Of a DNA stretch of 64,000 nt, positions 17,815 through 27,143 are shown in pieces (the stretch's first letter is position 1; every line of letters starts with the position of its first letter). The position numbers were made by a program, and so were the translations under genes. The DNA is from Streptomyces hygroscopicus (GTDB lineage: Bacteria > Actinomycetota > Actinomycetes > Streptomycetales > Streptomycetaceae), in NCBI GenBank assembly GCA_002021875.1, contig CP018627.1, forward strand, positions 11,594,001-11,658,000, in the 5' to 3' direction. The notes beneath the pieces were generated by a model. That model was not told where the DNA came from. It ran no database searches and worked only from the letters and a program-made list of their open reading frames with translations.

Positions 17815-18825
17815 ATGGCGCGCAGGAACGACCGCCCCAGCATCGAGAGCGTGGCCGCCGCCGCCGGGGTCAGCCCCACCACGGTGTCGCATGCTCTCAG
17901 CGGCAAGCGCGCCGTCTCCGCCGCCACCCGCAAGCGCGTCATGGAGGCCGTCGAACAGCAGAACTACCGACCCAACATGGTCGCGAGGGGGCTGCGCAGC
18001 CGACGGACCCAGTCGGTGGCGCTGTTGCTCGTCGATATCGCGAACCCGTATTACCCTGCCGTGGCCCGCGCGATCCACGACGTCCTGGCGGGGGAGGGGT
18101 ACGTCTCCTTCATCGGCAACACCGACGGCGACGCCGCCACGGAGCGCAGGCTCCTGGAGGAGATGGTGGCCCGCGGGGTCGACGGGGTGGTCATGCAGCC
18201 CATGGCGCTTTCCGCCGCCCAGGTGCGCGAGGTCGTCGGCCCGGCCATGCCGCTCGTCATCACCACCGACGAGTACGGCGACATCCCGGCGGACTCCGTG
18301 CTGACCGACGACACCCGCGGCCTCGGCGAGGCCGTCGACCACTTGGTGCGCCAGGGGATACGCGAACTCGGCTTTATCGACGGGTCGCCGGGCACCTCCA
18401 CGGACGCCTTCCGGCTGGAGGCGTTCCGGGCCGCCGTCGCCGCCGCGGGCATCGAGGTGCCCGGCCGGTGGATCGAGCACTCCCCCTTCGGCCGCGAGGG
18501 CGGAGCCGCGGCGACGGCCCGGCTGCTGGCCGGCCTCGACCGGCCGCGTGCCGTGCTCTGCGCCAATGACCTCATCGCGATCGGCGCCGTGCAGGCGGCT
18601 CACGCGGCCGGCCTGCGGGTGCCCGAGGACGTCGCGATCGTCGGATTCGACGACATCGAGACCGCCGCTCTCGTCTCGCCGCAGCTGACCACCGTCGTCA
18701 ACCCCGCGGCGGCCGTCGGTGTCGCCTGCGCACGCACCATCCTGTGGCGTGTGGAGAACGGCCCGGACGTGCCCTGCAAACGGACTGTCCTGCCGACCCG
18801 ACTGGTCGTCAGACAGTCGGCCTGA
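17815..18825 (+). CDS. LacI-family transcriptional regulator
   Basis: A 336-residue repressor. The HTH reads IESVAAAAGVSPTTVSHALS and the hinge helix follows (PNMVARGLRSRRTQSVALLL). The periplasmic-binding-protein-like sensor domain fills the rest (LLVDIANPYYPAVAR, AVLCANDLIAIGAVQAAHAA, VAIVGFDDIE). It is likely released by a sugar or glycoside. It heads a cluster with an ADP-ribosylglycohydrolase-fold enzyme and an ABC importer and probably binds both operators described here. Confidence 0.93.
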   Translation: MARRNDRPSIESVAAAAGVSPTTVSHALSGKRAVSAATRKRVMEAVEQQNYRPNMVARGLRSRRTQSVALLLVDIANPYYPAVARAIHDVLAGEGYVSFIGNTDGDAATERRLLEEMVARGVDGVVMQPMALSAAQVREVVGPAMPLVITTDEYGDIPADSVLTDDTRGLGEAVDHLVRQGIRELGFIDGSPGTSTDAFRLEAFRAAVAAAGIEVPGRWIEHSPFGREGGAAATARLLAGLDRPRAVLCANDLIAIGAVQAAHAAGLRVPEDVAIVGFDDIETAALVSPQLTTVVNPAAAVGVACARTILWRVENGPDVPCKRTVLPTRLVVRQSA

Positions 18826-18886
18826 TCTCCCTTCGTCCCCTGCCCTGTGAGTCGGCCCGGATTCGCACCGCACCGTCTCCACCGGA

Positions 18887-18902
18887 TGCAAAACGATTTG
18901 CA
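18887..18902. promoter_or_regulatory. LacI-type operator in front of the hydrolase/ABC operon
   Basis: tgcaaaacgatttgca is an almost perfect 16-bp palindrome 24 bp before the ATG of the ADP-ribosylglycohydrolase gene. It shares the AAAACG core with the site at 17774-17787, so the same LacI-type protein most likely represses both promoters. Confidence 0.75.
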
Positions 18903-18926
18903 CACAGAGAAACGGACGCATAACCC

Positions 18927-20285
18927 ATGACACAGACTCCGGTTGGCTCCTCGGTGGAGCTCGACGAGGCATACCGGCACACCGCCACCGACGCGTGCCG
19001 GCCGAAGGACCTCCTCGCCGACGAGGTCGCCCAGCGCCGCGAGACCTGGTACGACGTCGACGATGTGGTGCGCGCGGCCAACGTCACCGATCCGGAGGAC
19101 CGCGACGCCTTGCTCGCGCTGGTCGACGGCATGCGCGACAGCACCCGCATGCCCGGCTGGACCTACGAGGAGCCCGAGTCGCTCGACGACATCCGGGTCT
19201 CCGTGTCGCCCGCGCAGGCCGTCGCCCACGACAAGGACCGCTACCACGACCAGGTGTACGCGGCCTGGCTCGGGCGCGTCGCCGGCTGCAACCTCGGCAA
19301 GCCCGTCGAGGACGGCGACCACTGGACCGTGGAGCGCATACGCGACTACCTCGAGTTCACCGATTCCTATCCGCTCACCGACTACGTCGTCGCCCTCGAC
19401 CCTCAGCCGGAGGGCTTCGCATTGCGCGAGTGCTGGCCGGAGACCACGCGAGGGAACATCGACGGCTCGGCGCGCGACGACGACATCGACTACACGATTC
19501 TCGGCCTGCATCTGCTGGAGACCCACGGCCGCGGGCTGCGCCCGGAGCATGTGGGCACGGCCTGGACCGAACTGTTCCCGCTGCGGCAGATCTTCACCGC
19601 CGAGCGCGCGGCCTACATCAACCTGATCAACGGGCTGCGGGTTCCGCAGGTGGCCCGCTTCCGCAACCCCTACCGCGAGTGGATCGGCGCGCAGATCCGT
19701 GCCGACGTCTTCGGCTACGTCAACCCGGGCGACCCCGCGGCCGCTGCCGCGCTGGCCTACCAGGACGCCGCGCTCTCCCACACGGCCAACGGCGTCTACG
19801 GCGAGATGTGGGCTGCTGCCCTGGTTGCGAGTGCCTTCACCGCGTCGGACGCGGCCGAGGCCGTGGACGCCTCGCTCACCGTGGTGCCGCCTCGCTCCCG
19901 CCTGCACGAGGCCCTCAGCCACGTCATCCGGCTCCGCTCCGAAGAACTGGCCTGGGACGCCGCGCTCGCCGAGATCCACGTGGCCTACGGCCAGTACTCG
20001 TGGATCCACACCATCAACAACGCGGCCGCCGTCACCGCGGCCCTGCTGTGGTGCGAGGGCGATTACACGAGCGCCGTCGGCAAGGTCGTCATGAGCGGCT
20101 GGGACACCGACTCCAACGGTGCCACGGTCGGCTCCGTCGCGGGCATCCTCACCGGCACGGCGGGGCTCCCGAAACACCTGATCGAGCCCCTGCACGACCG
20201 GACCCGTTCGGCGCTGTTCGGGTTCGACAACTCCGTCATCTCCGATCTGGCCGCGCGCACCGTGCGCTTCGCCCAAACAGGCTGA
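18927..20285 (+). CDS. ADP-ribosylglycohydrolase-fold enzyme linked to a sugar importer
   Basis: A 452-residue member of the DraG/ARH hydrolase family, whose founding members remove ADP-ribose from proteins using two Mg ions. Metal ligands are visible: SARDDDIDYTILGLHLLETH in the first half and GWDTDSNGATVGSVAGILTG near the end. The catalytic domain starts near residue 110 (YAAWLGRVAGCNLGKPVED), preceded by an extra N-terminal domain of unknown role. The enzyme lies between a LacI repressor and a sugar ABC importer, which suggests it hydrolyses an imported N- or O-glycoside of ribose type rather than ADP-ribosyl protein. That is inference. Confidence 0.88.
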   Translation: MTQTPVGSSVELDEAYRHTATDACRPKDLLADEVAQRRETWYDVDDVVRAANVTDPEDRDALLALVDGMRDSTRMPGWTYEEPESLDDIRVSVSPAQAVAHDKDRYHDQVYAAWLGRVAGCNLGKPVEDGDHWTVERIRDYLEFTDSYPLTDYVVALDPQPEGFALRECWPETTRGNIDGSARDDDIDYTILGLHLLETHGRGLRPEHVGTAWTELFPLRQIFTAERAAYINLINGLRVPQVARFRNPYREWIGAQIRADVFGYVNPGDPAAAAALAYQDAALSHTANGVYGEMWAAALVASAFTASDAAEAVDASLTVVPPRSRLHEALSHVIRLRSEELAWDAALAEIHVAYGQYSWIHTINNAAAVTAALLWCEGDYTSAVGKVVMSGWDTDSNGATVGSVAGILTGTAGLPKHLIEPLHDRTRSALFGFDNSVISDLAARTVRFAQTG

Positions 20286-20350
20286 CGGGCCGCGGCCCGC
20301 CCACCGGGGCCGGGCCGCTCCAGGAAACCCCTCTATCAACGGAGATGAGG

Positions 20351-21712
20351 ATGGCCACGATCTCACGTCGCCAACTCCTGGGCGCCGGCGGCGCCCTGGG
20401 GGCGATGGCGTTGCTGAGCGCCTGCGGGTCGACAGATCCGGGTGGCTCCGACGATGCCATCACAATCTGGAACAACCTCGCGGACGCGCAGCAGAACGAC
20501 TATTTCCGGAAGCACTTCGCCGAGGGCTACCGGGGCAAGTACCCCGTGCGGTTCAGCCCCAAGGCCGACAGCACGATCGACCGCCTGATCCAGACGGCGC
20601 TGGCCGCCGGCTCGGGACCGTCGGTCATCGCCACACCCGGGCCGTCGAGTTTCGTCTCCTCGTACTGGTCCGCCGGCTATCTCGCGGACCTGGGGCCATA
20701 CATGCGGCACTACGGCTGGACGGACAAGTTCGCGCCCTGGGCGCTGAGTGCCTCCCAAGTCGACGGCAAGCTCGTCACGCTGCCCGCCTCGTACGAGACC
20801 ATGGTCTTCTACTGGAACCCGGCCACGCTCCACAAGCTCGGCCTCGCCCCGCCGAAGACGCTGGAGGAGTTCGAGAACTTCTGCTCCGAGGCCAAGGGCA
20901 AGGGGCACGTCCCGCTGTCCGCGGGCAATGCCGACTACAAGGGCGCCAACGAGTGGTTCGTCGGCCTCGGGCTGAACCACGGCGCGGGCCCCGAAGCGGT
21001 GCACTCGGCCCTGCGCGGCGAGACCAAGTGGACCGACCCCGTCTTCGTGGACGCGATCGACCGGCTGGCCTCGTACTTCAAGAAGGGATGGTTCGGAGGT
21101 GGCGTCGACCTCTACTTCACGAACAACTTCCCCACCATCTACCAGCATCTCGCCTCGGGCAAGGCGGCCGGGATGCTCTCCGGTACCTGGGACTTCTCGA
21201 ACCTGGGCAGCTACTTCGGGAAGGCGGCGGGTAACGACGCCACCTGGGACTGGACGACTGTGCCATCGCTTGGCAAGAGCGTTCCGCAGACCGTCTGGGA
21301 TCTGGCGATCGGTCAGTCCATCGGGATCAACACGAACTTCAGGGACACCGCGGCCGCCGCCGACTACCTCAACTTCCTCACCACCGACCTGAAGACGATC
21401 ATCGCCGGCGTCGAACGGATGAACTTCGAGCCACCGCCCATCCACATCTCGGCGACTGACTTCTCCACCAAGGCGGACCCGCGGATCGTCCGGCTGTACT
21501 CGCAGCTGTCGGCCGCGAAGTCCATCGGCTACACCACTTGGACGTTCTTCCCCCAGCAGACCGAGACCTACATGATCGACTATTTCGAGAACGTCATCAC
21601 CGGCCGGCTGAGCGCGAAGGCGTACTGCGAGGGCATCGAGTCCCGCTTCTCCAGGGAGAGAGCCGAAGGCCGTGTGCCGGCGGCCCCGAAGCCGGGTGGA
21701 GGACTGTCATGA
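20351..21712 (+). CDS. ABC sugar transporter, solute-binding lipoprotein
   Basis: A 453-residue family 1 extracellular binding protein. The signal peptide carries RRQLL and the lipobox LLSACGS, so the mature protein is anchored outside the membrane by Cys. Mature features include DAITIWNNLADAQQNDYFRK and MVFYWNPATLHKLGLAPPKT. GGAG at 20341-20344 is 6 nt before the ATG at 20351, which I prefer over the ATG at 20345. The stop overlaps the first permease start (ATGA). It binds the cluster's carbohydrate substrate. Confidence 0.93.
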   Translation: MATISRRQLLGAGGALGAMALLSACGSTDPGGSDDAITIWNNLADAQQNDYFRKHFAEGYRGKYPVRFSPKADSTIDRLIQTALAAGSGPSVIATPGPSSFVSSYWSAGYLADLGPYMRHYGWTDKFAPWALSASQVDGKLVTLPASYETMVFYWNPATLHKLGLAPPKTLEEFENFCSEAKGKGHVPLSAGNADYKGANEWFVGLGLNHGAGPEAVHSALRGETKWTDPVFVDAIDRLASYFKKGWFGGGVDLYFTNNFPTIYQHLASGKAAGMLSGTWDFSNLGSYFGKAAGNDATWDWTTVPSLGKSVPQTVWDLAIGQSIGINTNFRDTAAAADYLNFLTTDLKTIIAGVERMNFEPPPIHISATDFSTKADPRIVRLYSQLSAAKSIGYTTWTFFPQQTETYMIDYFENVITGRLSAKAYCEGIESRFSRERAEGRVPAAPKPGGGLS

Positions 21713-22647
21713 CGATCCCCGAATCCACGGCCGCGGCGGGAGCCGGGCCGGACGTGTCCCGGATTCCGGATCCGCACCGTCCCGGCGTACTCGCCCGGCT
21801 GCGCGACCGCAGGGTCTCCGGCTGGCTGTTCCTGCTGCCGCTGATCGCCTTCAACCTGTTCGTTGTCCTCGTCCCGAGCACCTTCTCCGTCTGGTACTCG
21901 TTCACCGACTGGACCGGCATCAGCTCCAAGGCGAAGTTCATCGGCCTGGAGAACTACCGGAACCTGTTCCGGGACCCCGAGTTCGTACAGGGGCTGGAGC
22001 ACAACGTCCTGTGGACACTCTTCTTCCTCATCGTGCCGATGGCCATGGGGCTCTTCGGGGCCTATGCCCTGTCCCGGATCCGCCGTTTCCGGCTGCTGTT
22101 CCGCACCCTGTACTTCATCCCGTACATCGTGGCGAGCGTCGTGAACGCGTCCATCTGGCGCAGCATCCTCGACCCGCAGAACGGCCTGGGGGACCTGCTG
22201 CACATCAATCCGCTCGGTGATCAGCATCTGGCTCTGTGGTCGGTGGAGTTTGTCAACAACTGGGCCTGGTGGGGTTTCCTGGTCGTGGTGTTCCTGGCCG
22301 CGATGCAGGGCGTGAACCCGAGCCTGTACGAGGCGGCCACCATGGACGGCGCCGGTGCGACCCGGCAGTTCTTCGCAGTGACTCTGCCCGCCATCCGGCC
22401 GACCTTCGCCTTCCTCGGCCTGATGACGATCATCTGGTCCTTCCTCGCCTTCGACTACGTCTACATCCTCACCCAGGGAGGGCCGGCCGGCTCGACCGAC
22501 CTGCTGTCGACCGTCGCCTACCGCAACGCCTTCTCCAACCTCCAGGGCGGCTACGCCTCCGCCACGGGCATCGTCATGGCGCTCATCAGCGGCGTGGTGG
22601 TCACCGTCTACCTCGTAATCCGCAAGACCAGGGAGTGGGAGACATGA
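21709..22647 (+). CDS. ABC sugar transporter permease 1
   Basis: A 312-residue membrane protein with six predicted helices (WLFLLPLIAFNLFVVLVPST is the first). The cytoplasmic EAA loop EAATMDGAGATRQFFAVTLP contacts the ATPase. It is of the MalF/UgpA type. Translation is coupled to both neighbours through ATGA overlaps. Confidence 0.93.
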   Translation: MTIPESTAAAGAGPDVSRIPDPHRPGVLARLRDRRVSGWLFLLPLIAFNLFVVLVPSTFSVWYSFTDWTGISSKAKFIGLENYRNLFRDPEFVQGLEHNVLWTLFFLIVPMAMGLFGAYALSRIRRFRLLFRTLYFIPYIVASVVNASIWRSILDPQNGLGDLLHINPLGDQHLALWSVEFVNNWAWWGFLVVVFLAAMQGVNPSLYEAATMDGAGATRQFFAVTLPAIRPTFAFLGLMTIIWSFLAFDYVYILTQGGPAGSTDLLSTVAYRNAFSNLQGGYASATGIVMALISGVVVTVYLVIRKTREWET

Positions 22648-23549
22648 GCGTCGCCGTATCACCGGACACGTCGGCCCGCAGAGCCCGGGGTGGTGGCACG
22701 GCACCGGCCGGGGGCCGGCGCCGCGGGTTCCCGATCGGGCGTACCGCTGTGTACGTCGCGCTGACGGCGTTGGCCATCTTCTCCCTCGGCCCGATCGTGC
22801 TGTTCTTCTTCAACGCGCTCAAGACGAACAGTGAGTACGCGGCCGACTCCCTCGGACTGCCGACGAGCTGGACATGGAGCAACTTCACCTCGGCGTGGTC
22901 CCAGGCCAACATGGGTGCGGGCTTGTGGAACTCGCTGCTGATCGTCCTCGGCACCGTGGCGATCACGTGCGTGGTCGCGAGCCTCGCCGCCTATGCCCTG
23001 GCGCGGCTCAAGGTGCGCGGGTCCTCTGCGTTCATGACCTATCTGCTGGTCTCCAGCGCGCTGCCCTCCCAGATGTTCCTCGTCCCGCTGTTCTACATGT
23101 GGGCACGAGTCGGCCTCTACGACACCCGGATCGGGCTGATCCTCATCTACTGCGGGCTGTTCTCCCCGTTCGGCACCCTGCTCCTGCGTTCGTTCCTGCT
23201 GGGAATCCCGCGCGAGATGGAGGAGGCCGCCCGGGTGGACGGGGCCGGTGAACTGCGGGTCTTCCTCCAGGTCGTCCTGCCGAACGCTCTTCCGGGAATC
23301 CTTACGGTGGCACTGACCACCGGACTGTCGGCCTACAACGAGTTCCTGTTCGCGGTGACGATGATCCAGTCGGATTCCAAGATGCCGCTGTCGACGACCT
23401 TCTTCACCTTTCAGCAGGGCTTCACCCAGAACTTCACGCTCATCAGCGCGGCCGGATTCATCATGATCGCGCCGATGCTCATTCTCTTTCTCCTGCTGCA
23501 GCGCAGGTTCATCAACGGCCTCGCCAACTCCGGGATGGGAGGCATATGA
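22644..23549 (+). CDS. ABC sugar transporter permease 2
   Basis: A 301-residue MalG/UgpE-type permease. It has an N-terminal basic stretch, first helix YVALTALAIFSLGPIVLFFF, and EAA loop EEAARVDGAGELRVFLQVVL. It overlaps the previous gene by 4 nt and is the last gene of the operon. No ATPase gene follows, so the importer probably borrows a shared ATPase such as MsiK, as many Streptomyces sugar importers do. Confidence 0.93.
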   Translation: MSVAVSPDTSARRARGGGTAPAGGRRRGFPIGRTAVYVALTALAIFSLGPIVLFFFNALKTNSEYAADSLGLPTSWTWSNFTSAWSQANMGAGLWNSLLIVLGTVAITCVVASLAAYALARLKVRGSSAFMTYLLVSSALPSQMFLVPLFYMWARVGLYDTRIGLILIYCGLFSPFGTLLLRSFLLGIPREMEEAARVDGAGELRVFLQVVLPNALPGILTVALTTGLSAYNEFLFAVTMIQSDSKMPLSTTFFTFQQGFTQNFTLISAAGFIMIAPMLILFLLLQRRFINGLANSGMGGI

Positions 23550-23716
23550 CCTGAGATTGGGCGGTGCGAGCCGCCCCACACCCCACCTGTCGCACAGGAC
23601 GGAGCCGCCGCCGGGCCGGGTGCAGAACGGTGCTCTCACGTGTCGGGTCGGCGCAACGACCGCCGTCCGTCGGCCGTGCTCCGGCTCCGCACCTTCCGCG
23701 GCCCCGGTGGAAGGTC

Positions 23717-23890
23717 TCACGCCGACATAGCCCCGATGTGCGAGGTCAGGACGACTCCGGGGGCGGACAGCAGTCGAGAGCCGACCGGTACCGGCCCGGC
23801 CGGAAAGACATCGAAGCCGGCGCCTGGCAGGTGTCTCGTGTCCAAGACATCGCCGACCGCGTCGCAGCGGTGCCTCATCCGACTCTCCCT
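23717..23890 (-). pseudogene. D-2-hydroxyacid dehydrogenase fragment
   Basis: The minus strand encodes HLPGAGFDVFPAGPVPVGSR, then LLSAPGVVLTSHIGAMSA, the NAD-domain C-terminal region (GLDVF...LTPHIG) of D-isomer-specific 2-hydroxyacid dehydrogenases. Only about 55 residues remain. The rest of the 600-bp interval 23550-24151 shows no other gene. Confidence 0.65.
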
Positions 23891-24151
23891 GCCACGCGTC
23901 ATCTTGGACGATCAGAACAACAGCGATCGAGGTCCGCCGGTCACGATCTGCGACTGGAATGCCAAGGGCCGCGCCTGATGCTCGGTGAGAAGCTGCGTCG
24001 GGACACCACTTCGCCCGGTGTCAGTCTTCACCATATGAACTGGTGTCGAGGGATATCCTTGCGGCGTCCCGGCCGCCGCTGGTTCCTCAGGCGTGCCCCA
24101 ACGGCCCGGTGTCGCGGGATATGCGATGGGAGGCGGACGAGTAGGACTCCG
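23891..24151. other. Unassigned interval
   Basis: I see no supported gene, RNA or strong hairpin between the dehydrogenase scrap and the LysR-type gene. Confidence 0.4.
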
Positions 24152-25104
24152 TTAAGGCGTGTCCGTTAATTCGGTCGTCTGGTCTACCCAGTCCGGTGCC
24201 CACACGTCGTGCGGGATTTGCGGGCCTGTGGTGCGCAGATGGTCGCGTAGCGCGGTCAGCACCGGGTGCTGGTCTCCGTCGCGGAACAGCAGCAGGTGTG
24301 GGTAGACCGGGGTCGGGTCGCGCAACGGGATGCGTCGTAGGTCGTGGGTTGGGGGCCACAGGTACCGGTCCCCGCTGCCGACGAGGGTGGCCAGCGAGAC
24401 CGAGTCGGCCAGCGCGTCCATCAGGGCCTCGTCACCGAAGTTGGGGCCGAGCGCGTCGATGCTCAGGCCGAAGGTCTCGGACAGCGCCTGATAGAACGCC
24501 GCCCACTCCGTGCCCGGCCTGATCCCGGGGATCCAGATGCGGTGGCCGGCCAGGTCCGCAGGACTGACCCAGGGCGCGCCGGCCAGCGGATGGCGGGGTC
24601 CGACCAAGAGCTCCAGGGGTGCGTCCAGGAGTCGTTCGGCGCTGATTCCGGCCGGGACCTGGTCTGCCGGGAGAGCACGGAAGGACGCGTCGACGGCCCT
24701 TCGAGTACCGCCTGGGCGGCCTGGACGGCGTTCTCCTTGCTCAGCGTGACCGCGTCCAGGTCCGTCTCGGGGTGGGAGCGGTAGAACCGGTAGACGGCCT
24801 GGGCCGGGGAGATGCGCCGATTGAGAACATCGACGCGCAAGGGACGGCTGTCGGGGCGCACGGCCCGCTCGGCCTGCTCGATGGCCGCCAGGACCTTCTT
24901 GGCGTGCGGCAGGAAGACCTGCCCGTCCAGGCTCAGCCGGGAGCCTCGGGAGGTCCGCACCAGGAGCGTGACCTCGATGTGCCTCTCCAGGGCCGCGATC
25001 CGCTTGGAGACCGCCTGCTGGCTGATCCCCAGCTCGTCGGCCGCAGCCTGGAACTGGCCGGTCTCGGCGACGGCCACGAACGTCCGCAGCACTTCAACAT
25101 CCAC
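24152..25104 (-). pseudogene. LysR-family regulator, one-base frameshift
   Basis: The N-terminal winged HTH is intact (FVAVAETGQFQAAADELGIS, QQAVSKRIAALERHIEVTLL). The sensor domain is interrupted near 24700: after AVLEG the expected VDASFRALPADQVPAGISAE is one frame away. It continues to LVGPRHPLAGAPWVSPADLA and the stop at 24152. One lost base in the GGGCC run explains it. It may be a sequencing error or recent decay. Confidence 0.8.
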
Positions 25105-25120
25105 GCTTCCACCCTACTTC

Positions 25121-25137
25121 CACAACTGTTGGTTGTG
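25121..25137. promoter_or_regulatory. Palindrome upstream of the LysR-type gene
   Basis: CACAAC-N5-GTTGTG is a perfect interrupted palindrome 17 bp ahead of the LysR-type start. LysR proteins commonly bind such T-N11-A palindromes to control their own gene. Assignment by position and symmetry only. Confidence 0.55.
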
Positions 25138-25435
25138 TCTGGCGTGGCGCAGGGTTGTTTGATCGAGTGTTCTGCGCGGTGGTGGGATCAGCGCATGTCT
25201 ACCCGCACAGCGACCATGACCGCTCGCAATGGGGGATGAGTGACAGGCGAACAGAGCCCGGTCGTCCTATGGAAGGAGCGCGCCGACGGAGGCTGCACCC
25301 TGTCTCAGGGCGAAAAGCGGCCGGGCAGACCCCGCCGCCGCTCGTGGCACCGCGCTGACTTCACCGCCCACGAGGCCGAACTCGGCGAGGTCACCCGCGG
25401 CCTTTCCACCCGGTGGTGATGGCGCGTGCCGTGGT
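25138..25435. other. Region downstream of tniQ, possible left end of the Tn7-like transposon
   Basis: About 300 bp between the tniQ stop and the LysR promoter. I see no clear gene. In Tn7-like elements the end with transposase binding sites would lie about here, but I cannot pick out repeated sites by eye. Confidence 0.3.
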
Positions 25436-26065
25436 TCAGGCGGTGCTGGCGCGGGGGTGTCGCAGCAGGCGCTGGTAGGCGTGGTGCGCAGCGGCGAGTT
25501 CGGGCACCGCCCAGGTGCGAATGGTGGCGGTGAGCCGTGGGTCGGGGGCGGCTTGGTGATGGCAGGGGCACACCAGCCGGTACGGCGGTCGGTGTATCCA
25601 GGCGGTGTGGGTTGCGCCGTGGCTTTGGTGGCGGATGCACAGGGTGCAGGCAAGTACTGGCTGCTGCCCTGCTTCGAGCCGCTTCCAGCGCGCGGCCGCC
25701 TCGGTGCCGTGGGCGGCGTTGCTGAGAGGGAGGCGGGGCAGGGCGCGCGTCAGGTGGGGGAGTGGGGTGCGGGCCAGGGCGGCGAGGTGCCGGGCCGCGC
25801 CCGGAGTGAGGATGAGTTCGGCGGTCGGTGGCGTGCCGTGGCGGTGGAGGGTGATGTCGGCGCCATCGAGGAGTTGGGGCAGCGTCAGCTGGTAGGCCCC
25901 GGCGAGGCGTTGCACGTATGAGGCAGTCGCTTCCCCAGGCAGCGGCCGTACGCGGGGAGCGCCCGGTGCCGCTGACGGGGTCCGCAGCCATGCCCCTGCC
26001 ACGAGCCTGCGCTGCGTGGGGACGGCCGCGGCCGCGGCAAGGGCGGTGACGTCGCTCCGGCTCAC
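25436..26065 (-). CDS. tniQ: TniQ-family target-selection protein (short form)
   Basis: A 209-residue TniQ-domain protein: VRPLPGEATASYVQRLAGAY, LPQLLDGADITLHRHGTPP, and the zinc ligands CTLCIRHQSHG and LVCPCHHQA. TniQ/TnsD proteins recognise target DNA or guide complexes and recruit the AAA+ regulator. It starts with GTG at 26065, overlapping the tnsC-like stop by 4 nt, and is the last gene of a tnsB-tnsC-tniQ row. At 209 residues it is shorter than many TniQ proteins. Confidence 0.82.
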   Translation of the reverse strand: MSRSDVTALAAAAAVPTQRRLVAGAWLRTPSAAPGAPRVRPLPGEATASYVQRLAGAYQLTLPQLLDGADITLHRHGTPPTAELILTPGAARHLAALARTPLPHLTRALPRLPLSNAAHGTEAAARWKRLEAGQQPVLACTLCIRHQSHGATHTAWIHRPPYRLVCPCHHQAAPDPRLTATIRTWAVPELAAAHHAYQRLLRHPRASTA

Positions 26066-27143
26066 GGGGTCCGGGCGGGCTGGTGCCGGGGGCGGTAGTG
26101 CCGTTCGGCGAGGTGGTCCAGGCGGATGGCTTCGCGGGTTGTTTTGGTGATGCGTTCGGTGCCGTCGATGAGGGCGGTGATGGCGGCCCGGCGGATGAGG
26201 CGGGCGAGGCTGCCGATGCGGCCGGCGGTGCGTTGGTGCAGGTAGGGGGCCAGATGGGGAAGGCTTCCGCGGCGGTGGTGACGCAGGTCGAGCGCAGCTT
26301 CCATCGCGGTGATGAGGTCGCGGAAGGGCTCTTGGTCGCCGAGGCGGGTGGGGAAGGCGGCCCAGTCGATGAGAGAGGCGCGTCCGGCGAGCTGCGCGCC
26401 GTGGACGCCGGTGAACAGGGGTGTGGCGGTTACGTCGATGCCGACGTAGACGAAGGTGGCGCCGATGCGTTCGGTGAGGTCTTTGAGCAGGTCGGCGGTC
26501 TGGGCGCTGGTGGTGGTACGGGGGGTGAGCCGGTGGACCTCGTCGATCATCACCAGCTGGACGCGGGCGGCTGTGTAGGTGTGGCGGACGGCGTTCGTGA
26601 TCTGGGCCTGGGACATGCCGGTGGCGACGGGGATGCCGAGGTAGCGGGCGAACCCGGTGGCCAGGGTCTTGGCACTGGCGGCGGGCGGGACCAGGACGTA
26701 GGCGACGGGAACCTGCCCGGCCGCTGCGGTGCCGTGGCGGCGGGTGTGGGCGAGGTGGCAGGCGCGGCCGACCTGGAGCAGGGCGGTGGTTTTCCCGGCG
26801 CCGGCGGGACCGGTGACGATCAGGGACGGCCGTGCGGTGGCTGCCTGGTGACGGCCGAGGATCATCAGGGTGCGTACGTTCTTGGCAAGCGCGTCGATGG
26901 CCGGGGTACGCACGGTGACGAATCGCGAGTGATTGGCCAGGCGTTCCTCGAGGCTGCGAGGCGGCGCCCCGCACGGGGGAGGAGCCGGCACGGGGCGGTG
27001 GCGAAGGCTTGGAAACCGTCCCAGGTGGTCACCGACTGCTGCTGCGCCCCGGGGGCGTCGTTGGCGTCGGTCTCAGTGCTTATTGCGGTACCGGGTGGCC
27101 GGTCGGCCGCCGACGGGGAGCTGCTGGCCGTCGTGTTCACCAT
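26062..27143 (-). CDS. tnsC: TnsC/TniB-like AAA+ ATPase of a Tn7-like transposon (frameshift near start)
   Basis: An AAA+ transposition regulator: SLEERLANHSRFVTVRTPA, Walker A GPAGAGKTT, Walker B LVMIDEVHRL, sensor region ATFVYVGIDVTATPLF. It links TniQ-marked targets to the transposase. The natural start is probably ATG 27141-27143, which overlaps the tnsB stop (ATGGTGA) and reads through WDGFQAFATAP. From there one base must be skipped near 26998, in a CCCC run, to enter the main frame. Otherwise translation could begin at GTG 26991. TniQ overlaps its 3' end. Confidence 0.85.

Noticed and set aside
22659..23720. 353-codon minus-strand open frame
   Set aside because: Antisense of the second ABC permease; no coding signature.
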